The notes under the pieces are model-generated. The model searched no databases and had not been told where the DNA came from. It was given only the letters and a program-made list of their open reading frames with translations. Positions 48,785 to 59,289 of a DNA stretch of 64,000 nucleotides are shown here, in pieces. Within the stretch, counting starts at the first letter, position 1. Each line of letters opens with the position of its first letter. Made by a program: the position numbers and the translations under genes. The stretch is taken from assembly GCA_949825065.1 (NCBI GenBank), contig OX463856.1, positions 13,515,238-13,579,237 on the forward strand, in the 5' to 3' direction. The stretch is from Odontocerum albicorne. Lineage: Eukaryota; Arthropoda; Insecta; Trichoptera; Odontoceridae.

Positions 48785-49095
48785 GCTCTAGGATCTGTTA
48801 ACGACAGATGTAAGAAACATTGGCAAACTTCGGACGTGTCACTGGAAGATATGAAGACAGTTTTAAGAAGTTGGTAGTCACATGAAGTGTCAAAGGGAGG
48901 CGAGTAAGAGAAAGACATTCAGCAAGAAAGATAGACCAAACCATATAGATGGTTAGTTCCTTATGAAATGCTGCACTCATCATGATTCAGCACCGGGAGG
49001 AGTGGAGACGAATCAACCACTCCTGATCAGTTCCTGGTCATTAGGAAACCTCGACGCTCGGCCCTGAGCAGCACTACAAATAAGAAGAACAACAT
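48785..49095 (+). mobile_element. LINE C-terminal remnant
   Basis: Stretch GRYEDSF.. / SHEVSKGGE, then QHREEWRRINHS...SVPGH and ETSTLGPEQHYK, the K.R..GRQ...W and R.EW... tail of endonuclease/RT LINEs. Several stops. Confidence 0.55.
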
Positions 49096-49334
49096 TTTCA
49101 AAAATAACACATCCTTAAAGTACTCGTAATATAATACCTTGACAATAATTTGCTGCTGAGCGGCAAATAAGGTAGATAATTCTTCAGACAGCCAACATCC
49201 ACCCTAGGGTTGTTATACTGATGCTGGTATTTTAAGCTTCAAAGATATTTTTTATATGTTCAAAACCTTCCTAGACTCATTCAGCTTTTTTTTACTTAAA
49301 CGTATGAGATATTACGATTTATATTTTAATTCAA

Positions 49335-49550
49335 TTACGCATGGGTAGATTTCTTTATCATAAAATTGAGAAAAAAAACAGCATGTTTCTGAATTATAAA
49401 ATTGTAAAAATACCAGCATATTTTTTATTCATAAAACTTAAAAAACAAGCATATTTTTTAATCATAAAATTTTAAAAAACCAAAATGTTTTCGAATTACA
49501 AAACCTAAAAAAGCCAGCATGTTTCTGAATCATAAAATCATAAATACTTT
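49335..49550. repeat. Diverged tandem repeat of about 40-45 bp
   Basis: GCATGTTTCTGAATTATAAA..., GCATATTTTTTATTCATAAA..., repeated about five times with AAAA..CCAGCATGTTT links. Confidence 0.7.
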
Positions 49551-49954
49551 TAGTGGGTTCAGATCAAATAGGATTGTTTTATTATTTTCGTATAAAACAA
49601 CAAAACATAATGGGACTCCCGAGGGTAAACAAAGAAAACTCTTTTCAAAGTGAGCATGTGAATAAAAACGAGTTTATTGTAACTCTTTACGAAATTACAC
49701 ATTGATGATGTAGACATGTTAAAAAAAGAGGACTATATTTGGAGATCACATTAACTTCAGGCATATTTATGGAGCATAACCTAAAAGTAGAACCCTTATG
49801 GTTTGTAGTTGTACGCGTTGGAAACACTCTCGCATGAAGAGCAGTAACGATAACTTCGTTGAAGACCTATTTACATGTCTGGAACCCTTTTTACGAAACT
49901 TCTTAAAAAAGACAAACATTTTTCCCACTAAGTCACGGGCGGACGTTACTTGTA

Positions 49955-50872
49955 CGAGGGTCATCCAGAAACTAAGATTACATAGGCTCCTGAGGCCGGG
50001 GGAAATTTTTTGTTTCAAAGTTGGTGCACTTGGCGTGTAGGGGGCATCCTAACGGTCAGTTTCTTTGGTCCCGCGTGTTTGTCGGCCATTATGTTCAGTC
50101 ACAGTAAATTCTTCCGATGGAGAGGTCGTCGTGCGCTCCCGCCAACTCTCGTCCGTGCGAGACCCGCGCGGTCATCAGTTTTTTGACTTTGCAAAACAAT
50201 ACCGCCACGAATATCCATCGGAAACTCGTGAAAGTTTATGGTAGTGGTGTGATGAGTCGACAACATGTAACGAAGGGGGTTAGGCTGTTCAGAGAAGGCC
50301 GTACTGATACTCCCGACGAGGCAAGGCAGTGATTTCTGAAGAATTTGAGCAAAAAATTGAAGAACAAGTGCGAAATGACCGCCGTGTGACGACCTTCACG
50401 AATAATTTCCTGGCAAAGTTTCCTTGGTAATATTGTGTGGGAAAAACTTGGTTACAAGAAGTTGTGTGCGAGATGGGTGCCCAGAATGCTCACACCGCCG
50501 CGCGTGAATTGTGAAAATCGCGTGACCGCCGCGCGTGAATTTTTGGATCATTTTGCACAGGAGGGAGAAGCTTTTCTGGACTCTATCGTGACGGGGGATG
50601 AGACGTGGGTGTGTCACTACACCTCAACAATTTTTCAACAATCAGGAGGTCGAAGAAGCTGCGAAGAAGTGGCTGAAAGAGCTGGCGGCGGAGGTCTATG
50701 ACACTGGCATACAAAAACTTGTGCCCCGACTACAGAAATGTCTCGATCTCGACGGCGATTACGTTGAAAAATAGTTTAATATATTTGTGAAGTACTTTGT
50801 GAATTTCAATTAAATACAAGCATTTTTCTATCCTACATAAATGTTGCAACCTTACTTTCTGGAGGACACTCG
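49955..50872 (+). mobile_element. mariner element with intact terminal inverted repeats, internally deleted
   Basis: A mariner of about 918 bp with both ends present. Left end CGAGGGTCATCCAGAAACT and right end (reverse complement) CGAGTGTCCTCCAGAAAGT match at about 19 of the first 22 positions, and each end is flanked by TA, the usual target duplication. Inside are pieces of a mariner transposase: an N-terminal helix-turn-helix region (50117-50332, with VMSRQH-like and FREGRTD motifs), a block around 50588-50620 reading TGDETWVCHYT (carries the first catalytic Asp of the DD34D triad), and the C-terminal GDYVEK at about 50750-50770. The section between CHYT and the C-terminus, which should carry the second Asp, is largely missing. 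At least two frameshifts and stops are present. It is non-autonomous now. Confidence 0.9.
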
Positions 50873-51040
50873 TATATACACTTTTTCGTTATTCACGAAA
50901 GCTTAGTTTAACTTAATAAAAAAAAGTAAATATTGAGTTGTGAAATGTATTCATCACGTTTTTTCCCGCTTTGTGGCGTTATTTTGACCCATTACTAACC
51001 TCACGCGCAATAATACTATGTATCTTATTTTATTTATAGT

Positions 51041-51125
51041 TAAGGCATTAACATTGTGGAGGTTTAAAGACATTGTAATTTGTTTTATCACACACTGTTT
51101 ATTCCACATTTTTTATAACGGTATA
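51041..51125 (-). mobile_element. Inverted PLE terminal-repeat arm
   Basis: Matches the reverse complement of the pLTR end: TTTTATCACACACTGTTTATTCCAC, preceded by the outer flank AAGGCATTAACATTGTGG shared with 58205 and 12000. It is truncated after ATAACGGTATA. With the pLTR at 51668-51835 in opposite orientation it brackets the GIY-YIG fragment. Confidence 0.75.
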
Positions 51126-51269
51126 TCTATAAGCATACCTATAAATACTACACATATACCATAAGCATACCTATAAATGGATCAAAGTCCTATTTATACA
51201 AAACAAAAACGACATAACAAAAAAAAATCCAAGTCACATAAACCAAGCTTTTTACATTAATTTTAATCT

Positions 51270-51667
51270 CCGAAAGCTCTTATTTAACGGGACAGGAAAA
51301 TTGGAATACTTAGCAACAGTGGTGTGTATAAACATTTATGTGCTGACTATGATAATTTATATAAAGGAAATACAGGAAGATCATTTGAAAAGAGATTTCG
51401 TGAACACAAATCCGCCTTAACAAATCCTCCAATTTATTCTGGAATGGCTATTCATTGTCACCGTGAAAACCATACATTTTCTACCAATGACGGCAAATTC
51501 TTACATATTAGTAGTAACGAAAATAAATTGGACAGATAACAGGCCCAAGAAATTTTTAAGTCAGTGCATCTGGCAAACACATATATACCAAGAATCTCGC
51601 CGCAGCTCGCTGAGATTATCTCCTCCCTCTTTCCACCCACTGTCCCCATCCAGAATGTTTACCGTTA
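51270..51667 (+). mobile_element. Penelope-like element: GIY-YIG endonuclease and end of the ORF
   Basis: The frame reads ILSNSGVYKHLCADYD, then NLYKGNTGRSFEKRFREH, followed by SAL..., AIHCH... and H-containing blocks. This is the GIY-YIG nuclease signature of Penelope-like retroelements: GVY, Y-K-G, then the T-G-R-S-F..R..EH helix with the catalytic Arg and His. A TAA at 51537-51539 interrupts the frame, which continues in phase with QAQEIFKSVH and ends PIQNVYR with a stop at 51667. The reverse transcriptase is absent, so this is a 5'-truncated copy. The pLTR follows directly. Confidence 0.85.
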
Positions 51668-51835
51668 AAAGTGTGTATGTCGGTACCATTTCAAACATAA
51701 TTCAGTTTTGTTTGGGCTCCCCTGATGATGAGGTGAAAGTCTTGCAACCAGCAAGGTTATACCGTTACAAAAAGTGGAATAAACAGTGTTTGATAAAACA
51801 AATTACAAATGCCAAGTATCATTTGAAAGGTGTAA
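51668..51835 (+). mobile_element. Penelope-like element terminal repeat (pLTR) with hammerhead-like core
   Basis: Starts GTGTGTATGTCGGTACCA, then CCCTGATGATGAGGTGAAA, and ends AGTGGAATAAACAGTGTTTG...ACAAATTAC. The same block follows the PLE ORF end at 1625-1860, which ties it to the element. The consensus over copies contains CTGATGA / GAGGT-GAAA-ACCTT / GAAAC, the conserved core arrangement of hammerhead ribozymes, known from PLEs of other animals. In this copy GAAAC reads GCAAC, so it is probably inactive. Confidence 0.8.
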
Positions 51836-51889
51836 TTTAAACCTAATTGTTTGTTGTTCGGTGAGAGCAATCGTTTTTATATATTATTT

Positions 51890-52440
51890 TAAACATGTTA
51901 CAAATTATCTTCGACATATTATGCATTCTTACTCGTACTTCCAAAAAGGCAAAAACGCGTTGCGAACCAGTGAAAAAACAGATTATTCGACGTGCAGGAA
52001 GTGGTTGCAAAGATTGAGAGATATACACATTGATGTTAAAGATTCATCTTCTTCCAGATAAACTGTTACCACACATGTTGTTAATATAAAGGGTATGATT
52101 GATAGCGACCGACATTTATGAACGAGTCAGCACAAATGGTAAAATATAACTAAAGGAAAGGCTGAAATGTAACCAAAATCATGCATGCTGTGTATCTGGT
52201 GGGATTGGAAGGCTATCGTCTACTGTACTATAGATACCTTTGATTAATGTTCATAATTGGCCAAAATGAAGCAAGCAATAGACAAGCAGAGGCTAGGACT
52301 GGCAAACAGAAAAGGTGTTGTGTTCCAGCATAACAATATCAGACCACACCATTATATGGTCGCTCAGCAAAAATATTGCAGCCTGACTGGGATAAATATT
52401 GCAATCTAGTGCATCGACAATATAGTCCGGACTTTACATT
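51890..52440 (+). mobile_element. Degenerate mariner transposase (SETMAR-like group)
   Basis: Plus-strand fragments in order match a mariner transposase: RHIMHSYSYFQKGKNA (start), TCRKWLQRLRDIHIDVKD (helix-turn-helix region), then CIWWDWKAIVY near 52188-52220, KQAIDKQRL and NRKGVVFQHNNIRPH near 52310-52350. The last motif is normally HQDNARPH; here the catalytic Asp position reads Asn, so the element is dead apart from its frameshifts. An extra two residues (SY) near the start coincide with a TACTCGTA octamer at 51930. It lies directly after a PLE terminal repeat. I could not identify inverted repeats. Confidence 0.8.
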
Positions 52441-52630
52441 TTCTAAGTATTATTTATGTTATTCTTTGCAAAATTTTCTTAATGGTGTAAATTTATCAAA
52501 AATAAACCCCTGCTAGAACTTCTTGGATTAGATTTTCACCCAAATCTTAGGTATTCTAGCATACAAGATAATTTCTTAAACTTCCATATTTACAAGAACT
52601 CTATTTTACCTACCAGAAAAATGAAAGACC
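52440..52630 (+). mobile_element. Possible LINE RT fragment
   Basis: One frame reads LLELLGLDFHPNLRYSSIQD then NFLNFHIYKNS, which resembles the ELLGLTF...L.W..YI block after the RT active site. Short and isolated, directly after the mariner at 51890. Confidence 0.35.
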
Positions 52631-52989
52631 ACCGACCAAAATAGTACATATGCGATTGAAAGAACTAATTTTTTATTTTAAAATTAAATCATTTTAAAAA
52701 CATTACGAATATATTTTAAAACTCAATATTTTTAATATTAAAATACAGACGTGTACCTACATTGATAAGAAAATATCAAATGACTAACAAAAGAAACTCT
52801 AACCTTTCGTATATCTTTCATAATAACAAACAATAATATGGTAACTTGATATTGCTATAGTTTTTCCTACAACTGTTGTATTTTTTTCCAAAAAATGAAA
52901 ATATCACATACTCTAAAATATCACATATAAATCGTAAATATTAGTATATCAATTTTATCAATTATTTCAGCAAAACCAGTAGTGAAGTA

Positions 52990-53200
52990 TATAAAAATCA
53001 ATACAAATAGCGGGTTTATCGTTTCAATAACCTTAGCAAGCTTATTGTGGCAATATCTTTCAACCAACCAGAAAGATTTTCAAGAGGGCTTAAGTAAAAA
53101 CCAAACAGGAATCCTTTTAAAAAAATTGGGTTCCAATGGGAATCAAACCTGCAACCTTCGAGCTGGGCGTCATACCAACAAGACCACGAATGTCGTCGTA
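52990..53200 (-). mobile_element. tRNA-headed SINE, family A
   Basis: Plus strand ATTGTGGCAATATCTTTCAACC (inverted body), then inverted B box TGGGAATCAAACC and A-box region CCAACAAGACCACGAATGTC. Confidence 0.75.
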
Positions 53201-53399
53201 GGGGTTGTACATGATGAAGTAAGATCTGTTGATAGTATTTCCTTTATATTCTTTCAACATATGTATGTAAATGTATATTTATATGTATTGGTACCGATCA
53301 ATGAAAATATTATTTTTGATTTACCTGAAATTGAACTAATTAAATGTGGGTGAAATTTGTGTATTAAGAAGTATATGTGGTATATTATAACAGAAGAAG

Positions 53400-53770
53400 T
53401 AATGTTATAAGGATGAACGTGAGCTTATCACTGAAGTGTTAAGTAGAATGAAAAAGAACATATTGGACATGTTCAACCATATTGGACATATTTGACATGT
53501 TCAAACATATTGGGCATGTTCAAGGTCACAAGCCCCTGACTTGACAAATTTATAATGTAAGCATGAGTGGGAATTGTGGTTAAGGACTAAATAACAAGCA
53601 TTGTTGGACCGAGCGAATGAAATTTGATATAAAGAAAGTTTAGACGTGAGAGAAGCAGAAGAAATTGTATAACAAGATATTATATATGGATGTGACGGAG
53701 GTGAAGGAAGTATGTTGCGATAGGTAAGTATGGCGTTTTGTTATCTCAACCTCATTTCAAATGAAAACGA
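53400..53770 (+). mobile_element. RTE-like LINE C-terminal remnant with internal tandem
   Basis: KDERELITEVLSRMKKNILD then an expanded ATATTGGACATGTTCAA-type motif (53458-53520), then tail blocks (CERSRRNCITR-type, GSMLR...). Same family as 25680 and 59290. Confidence 0.5.
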
Positions 53771-54167
53771 CGTAATATTACGAGTGTGTATCTTAACTGA
53801 TACCTAAACTTACTTTACAAAATCATTTGACAGGAAGTGCCTCTGGGACCTGACACAAAGTAGCTGCTTCACTTTTTAAATAATTGTCTTACTCATGACA
53901 GATCGTATCCCCTGTTCATGTACTTGTCCAGGGAACCCAAATAATTCATTTCCACAAGATTCAGAATTCTATGGCCAGGATAACATAAAAAAGGATTCAT
54001 TGTTCCCTTGCTCAGTCGTTGAGTGGGATCTGCCCTTCATGGCAGCCTTTATTTCGTTTTTTGTTTAAATAATGATACATTATTATAAAATTAACAAGTG
54101 GCGAACTTCTCGTCTAAGAGTAATCTCTTCAAAAAAATAGAAGATAAGATCGAATTTACATAGCGCC

Positions 54168-54235
54168 ATTTGGAGAGCAAATTCTCCTTAAGAGCGCTCT
54201 AGCTCATACTTCAAATCCACAACTATATCAGCGCT
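54168..54235. repeat. GCGC stem-loop tail repeat
   Basis: CATAGCGCCATTTGGAGAGC...AAGAGCGCTCTAGCTC: inverted AGCGC/GCGCT halves around 30 nt apart, homologous to 55061-55115 and 10087-10125. Confidence 0.65.
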
Positions 54236-54344
54236 CTATATATAACACTTTCTATGTACGCAGTAAAACCCTGTGAAGTTATTACCATGTTGCGATTTAT
54301 TAATTATAAATATGTTACGATTAATAAATTATTACGCTGTTGCG

Positions 54345-54515
54345 AGAAATTATTACCAGGTTACGATTACCCCGATCAATCGAAAAAGTTTTTATAGGTC
54401 CTTAAGTAAAAACCAAAATCTTCCTTTTATATCTGGGTTCCAGTGGGAATCGAACGTACAACCTCCGGGCTGGAAGACAGGTATCTTACCAACTAGGTCA
54501 CGGAGGTCGTACAAA
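54345..54515 (-). mobile_element. tRNA-headed SINE, family A
   Basis: Inverted B box GGGAATCGAACGTAC (54440) and A-box region TTACCAACTAGGTCACGGAG (54487), the best inverted head in the window; body partly degraded. Confidence 0.75.
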
Positions 54516-54689
54516 TCAAACAGACACGACTTATTGCTGGCTGAAAGGCTCCAATGTTATTTTCAAAAAGAAAATGAAACTTTAATAAAATAAATGAAAA
54601 AGAAAGAGTATAACAAAATATTTGAAAATGTCACCAAATATTGGGAAACGAGAAGATGAAAAAAACATAAAAAAGAAGAAGTTATGGAG

Positions 54690-54870
54690 ATACGCATTTC
54701 GTCATTGAAGGGAAATGTTATATATATAAAGTCGATGTTTGAAGTAAGTCAACAAACTTGTAACTGGTTTCAGAGTCTTATGACATGGATAGTAAAAGAT
54801 GACGTGAAGAAGGTAGAGGATGAACTGGAAATGTTCATAGGCAATCTTAATTTGAGGGTACCGTAAATCT
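54690..54870 (-). mobile_element. LINE C-terminal fragment related to the one at 36.6 kb
   Basis: The plus strand over 54755-54815 matches 36642-36700: both read TGTAACTGGTT.CAGA.TCT and then GATGACGTGAAGAA / GACGACGTAAAAAA. The homologous segment of the 36.5-kb LINE is minus strand, so this one is too. Confidence 0.6.
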
Positions 54871-55060
54871 ATCATCGAAAGGGCGCTATAGATTTTTTGA
54901 AATATTAAAAGGAGCCGAGATATTTGTAATGATATAAAAACACAATTCGTGAACTAGATTTTATATAAAATGGAAAGAAATATATGCCTTTCATCGTTCG
55001 TGGTTACCACTAGTCTACCCAGAACAATCTTTAAAAATAATAAAATGACATTTTATAGGG

Positions 55061-55120
55061 CGCCATTTAGAGTGTAGACTCAACTAAAGGGCGCTTTAAC
55101 TCGAGACTTAAACCCACTAT
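55061..55120. repeat. GCGC stem-loop tail repeat
   Basis: AGGGCGCCATTTAGAGTGTA...AAAGGGCGCTTTAACTCGAG. Same element as 54168-54235; likely a LINE 3' terminus since one copy follows the LINE at 10.3 kb. Confidence 0.6.
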
Positions 55121-55439
55121 TATTGTCAAATAAAATGTACTAAAAAATAAATACATATAAGTTTAGTGTAAGGGTAAAAAAGTGGTGACTGTGGCCATTA
55201 GTTTAGGTTCTCTCCGAATATATTCAGAAAAACATATTTATTAAGAAAACCGTAGAAAATAAATACCAAGGCATGACGAACTAAAAAGAAACTTTTGTAG
55301 ATCTTTCGATATGTAATAGTAACACATTCTGCTTTAGGTGTAGTCTAGTGTCTGTGTCGTAGTTGTTGGACCTCATAGTTGAGAATCCCCATACCATTTC
55401 AAAATCAATTTAGTGGTAAGCGAAGTTGTTCCAGGGAGT

Positions 55440-55725
55440 TTTTTTAAGTGTGTGAGCCATTGCCCACCAGCAAACTCACCGGCAACACAACTGTTCTGGA
55501 TCCGATGGCACACCGAAGTGAAATGATAGGAGCACACTGGCAAGTCTTATTTTTTTTTAAATAAATAATAGACATGGTTGAAGTCATAGATATCCTTATA
55601 CCTCGAATACTAGGCAGAAAAATGCCTTTGTCATTCGAGGGGAGTAGCATAGCGCGGAGTTCGATCCGGCAACCTTTTGCACGGAAATTCAGTGCATTAC
55701 CACGTGACCAAGTACTTCAAATGTG
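55440..55725 (-). mobile_element. SINE, family C
   Basis: GTGTGTGAGCCATTGCCCAC, GATCCGATGGCACACCGAAG, GAAGTCATAGATATCC, TTCGAGGGGAGTAGCATAGC, inverted B box GAGTTCGATCCGG and GTGCATTACCACGTGACCA. Nearly full length. Confidence 0.8.
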
Positions 55726-56344
55726 TTTGGGATGTCCAAGATATCCCAATACGGTTTATCTTCAAGTGACTCAGGCGGAAGTTATGTCCTAAAAAATTAA
55801 GGACGCGTTTAAGATAGATTAGGGAGAGTCTTACCCGGATCCACTTATTCTTCAGAACGGAAGGAAATTTTTAAGTGTTCTGTTATTTATTATGCGTGGG
55901 TAGTGAACTAGAAAATATCACGAATGTAAGAAATGTGTGTATGTATAAGGACTAAAAACTCCTTAAAATCGGGATGTTTCTCATGTAGTAATATTTTGTT
56001 CACATAAAAATAGACACAAGATACAAAATAAAACAACTGGTCATCCAGGAAAAAATAAATGACAAAAAGGAAGATCCCATGTCTGTTGTTTTAAAACTTG
56101 CGTATTTATTTTCCTGTTCTCGCAACTTACTCGTAAGAACATCTACTGATACATCTGCAATCGCTGTAGCATATGAAACGTCCCAATGTGGCATTAAGAT
56201 AAAGTAATATGAAGCATGATACCAAATCCACCCCCTGGATTTAATTTACTAGAAATCACCTACTGAGCTTGAATCGTATACGAACGGCACATATCTGATG
56301 TATGTAAGAGCTTCACAAGGGAACATTAAAAAAATAACTTGACT

Positions 56345-56600
56345 ATTGGGTTGGCCTAAATATTCATTGGCTTTTTAAGCAAAAACAAAAAAGAAACTTT
56401 TTTCTTTAGAATATTAACTTTATTAAACATTATATTCTCCATTTAATTCTAGAATCTTCTTCCATCTTTCAGGCAACTTCATAATTACATTCAACTTAGA
56501 ACTTTTGGAGCAAAGAATCTCTCCAGATAACTTTTGCAATCCTCCAGGGAATCGAACATCCGCTGGATATTATTTCCGTGTATGATTTGCTACTTAAACA
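56345..56600 (-). mobile_element. mariner transposase C-terminus and terminal repeat
   Basis: Read on the minus strand this contains the mariner C-terminal pattern ...DCKSYLERFFA..., KLPERW-like (CLKDGRRF with a frameshift) and a terminal NGEY-like end, then a stop and an inverted-repeat-like sequence whose plus-strand form is TTGGGTTGGCCTAAATATT at 56346, flanked by TA. It points toward the other mariner fragment at 56640 but on the opposite strand. Confidence 0.65.
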
Positions 56601-56639
56601 TAACGAAAAAAAAAACTTGTTTGAAACACACGAGTATCA

Positions 56640-56850
56640 TTATGAGCGATAAAAAATGGACACCATACCATAATGTGAAACGTAAGAGATCGTAAAGCAA
56701 GTGAGATGAACCACCGCTAACTATCCCAAAGGCTGAACTTCATACAAAGAAGGTGATGCTGTGTGTGTATTGTGGGATTGGAAGGGAATCTTTTATGATG
56801 AGTTTCTTCCGGCGCACAAAACGATTATTCAAACGATAATGTTTTTTTTC
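56640..56850 (+). mobile_element. mariner transposase internal fragment
   Basis: Plus-strand segments read SDKKWTPYHNVKR, then AELHTKKVMLC-like and CVLWDWKGIFYDEFLPAHKTI (about 56755-56830), the central block of SETMAR-like mariner transposases. Frames shift between the blocks and the segment with the second catalytic Asp is not recognisable. It is adjacent to, and inverted relative to, the fragment at 56345-56600. Confidence 0.7.
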
Positions 56851-56929
56851 GGAGGAGGTTGCAACGCCTTAGAAATATTAAACCACACTGAAGCCAATTC
56901 AATATTATATGGAACTCCAGGTTGATTTG

Positions 56930-57260
56930 AATGAAGTCTGGAAGTGGAGTGAACCAATAAGCTGGCCTTCAACATCTATTATTGGAAGCTCATGACTTTT
57001 TCAAGACCTGGGATCCAGCAGTACATAAGATACTTAATCGATGATCAGCTCAACATGTGTGTCGACACTATCAAAGACCTTGACATCATATTGACAGTAA
57101 GTATACACTCTGTTCTTACATTGAGAGTATATACTTATCTGCCAATTAAGTTCTGGGATTTTGTGATAAGAATATCGAAGACATTTTATAGTGGCACTGT
57201 TATGAGATATCTTAACAATTTACTTTCACTTAATTAGGATGCGTTTAATCATTTGAAATA
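56930..57260 (+). mobile_element. LINE RT palm/thumb fragment
   Basis: The frame reads TNKLAFNIYYWKLMTFSR, then VDTIKDLDIILTVSI and YLPIKFWDFVIRISKTF, a thumb-region pattern (NKL.FN...K, IKDLGI, K.LGFVIR.SK.F) of Jockey/R1-type elements. It is truncated at both ends and contains a stop near its start. Confidence 0.75.
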
Positions 57261-58194
57261 TATGAGGAATCCAGCATTCCCTGATAGTTGATCGAGTTCA
57301 AAAGAGACGTATGTGACAGCTACATTAAAAACAGTATATATTTTACCCATGGCTCCACCACATATTCGTTCTAATGAGTATATTTGAATATTACCCCTTA
57401 AGCGTTAGAGGAGATCTACGCACATGTTTGTTTATACGTATACAAATTACGGTTTAAAATAGCCAATTCTTCGTCCATTCCCAAACTTTTATTCAACATG
57501 CTTATTATTAACGCCATCGTGAACAAAGATTATTTTCGGTGCAGTATTCACGAACTGAGCTGTTAAGAGCATCACCACTTGCATACGGACATAGTTGAAT
57601 GAATTTTCTGTCATATCTTGGTGGATTATAAGGATTGAACTCCTTCATAAAATTTGTGGGTATATTTGAGTTACAGGGAAGCATCAGTCACTCTGATTCT
57701 GTCATTATATTATATTAAGACTAAGTAATTAAAAAAATGTAATTAGCTTAAACCTGTATGTAAAATAAAATAATCAGGATTAAAAAACGTTTGTAACCAA
57801 AATCACTGTTATGTAAGCATTTAATTTTTTTACAATAGTATAATCTATACGAGTTGTTTTATACGAACATTATTTCAATATCCAGTGTTAAAAAATCCTT
57901 TTCAAGCGTAAATTAAATCTGAATCCTTACAAACAGAAAAAGACACTTTTCCTTCTCCGGCTAAGAAATAAATTTAAATCGATTTACGGATATAAAAAAA
58001 GACATTTCTTAAATATTGGCTTTGTCACTTCTCCTTCTGAGCTTTCCAATAGAATTGTGGGCGAGACCCTGGAAGAAATATAGTTCTTTTCAGTACTCTC
58101 GAATTTGACACGTGTTATATGGCAAACTTACCGCCTGGAAGAATTAAGTACAGTACATCTTAGAATATCTCTAAGTGGAAAAAATATAATTGTT
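57261..58194. other. No supported feature
   Basis: AT-rich, no repeat family or exon recognised. Confidence 0.4.
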
Positions 58195-58440
58195 ATATAT
58201 ATTATTTATAGTTAAGGCATTAACATTGTGGAGGTTTAAAGACATTTTAATTTATTTTATCAAACACTGTTTATTCCACTTTTCTGTAACGGTATAACCC
58301 TACCGGTTTCAAGGCTTTCACTTCATCATCAGTCTTGTTTGTGCTCCCCTGATGATGAGGTTAAATCCTTGAAACCGGTAGAGTTATACCGTTACAAAAT
58401 AATGGAATAAACAGTATTTGATAAAACAAATTACAATAAT
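58195..58440. mobile_element. Best-preserved PLE pLTR foldback
   Basis: Inverted arm from 58205 (AAGGCATTAACATTGTGGAGG...TTTTATCAAACACTGTTTATTCC...CCTACCGGTTTCAAGGC), centre CAGTCTTGTTTGTGCTCC, plus arm CTGATGATGAGGTTAAATCC...TTGAAACCGGTAGAG...AATAAACAGTATTTG. Arms are about 90-100 bp. The plus arm keeps both CTGATGA and GAAAC. Confidence 0.8.
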
Positions 58441-59289
58441 TGTCATATTGTTTACATAGGTTAACTAATGAAAAGTGCACTTGTATTCCGGCGTTCCGGG
58501 TTTAATACTCGGTGGGGTTTTTGTAGGTTTTTTTCAGTTTTTTATCGGAATTTACTGTTATACTGTTGCTAACTCGTGGCCCAAAAGCAAATATTACTTT
58601 TATATTACCTCAAAAGTCATATTTTTAATACTCCAAAGGCCGTTGATAAGCGTTTTTATTTTAAATTTTAACTAAGTCAAAAATTTTTAAAAATAGCATA
58701 AACATAAAGAAAAAAAAACTAAAAGATTAAAGTAAAAAAATAAGGTTTATTCATATCAATATAGTATGCACATATATCTTGAAATTGCACATATATTTCA
58801 AGATAATGGAAAAGAAAATACAATTATGACAGACAGTATCAAAAGGTCTAGGCTCGTCTCTTAATATTATCTCAGTCAAGAGACACCAGCACCAATACAG
58901 AGCAAACTCAGCCGTGAGGATGTCAAATGTTCTTCAATCTGGATCTTTGTAAATTTTAATAAAAAATTAAAAAAACACAATTGTAAATAAATAAACAGTC
59001 AATAAAATCAATTTAGTTAAAACAAAAATTGGTTTACTGATAAAAAAATTGCGTGTAAATATATGTCCTGCAATCACTTATACACATATTAAGGTAAAGG
59101 AAAAGAAAATACCATCACCATGGTGTGGGGTGGAGTGGATAACTAACTAAGGACGACCGAATGTATGATCCACTGTGCATATTGTGCGAAGAGAAAAATC
59201 GAAGTATGAGTTCTGCAAAACCCAAAGTAATGGTGATAGAAAAGTGGGAAAAGAAAGGTTATTGCGATATATCAATGAGTAACGAAAGT

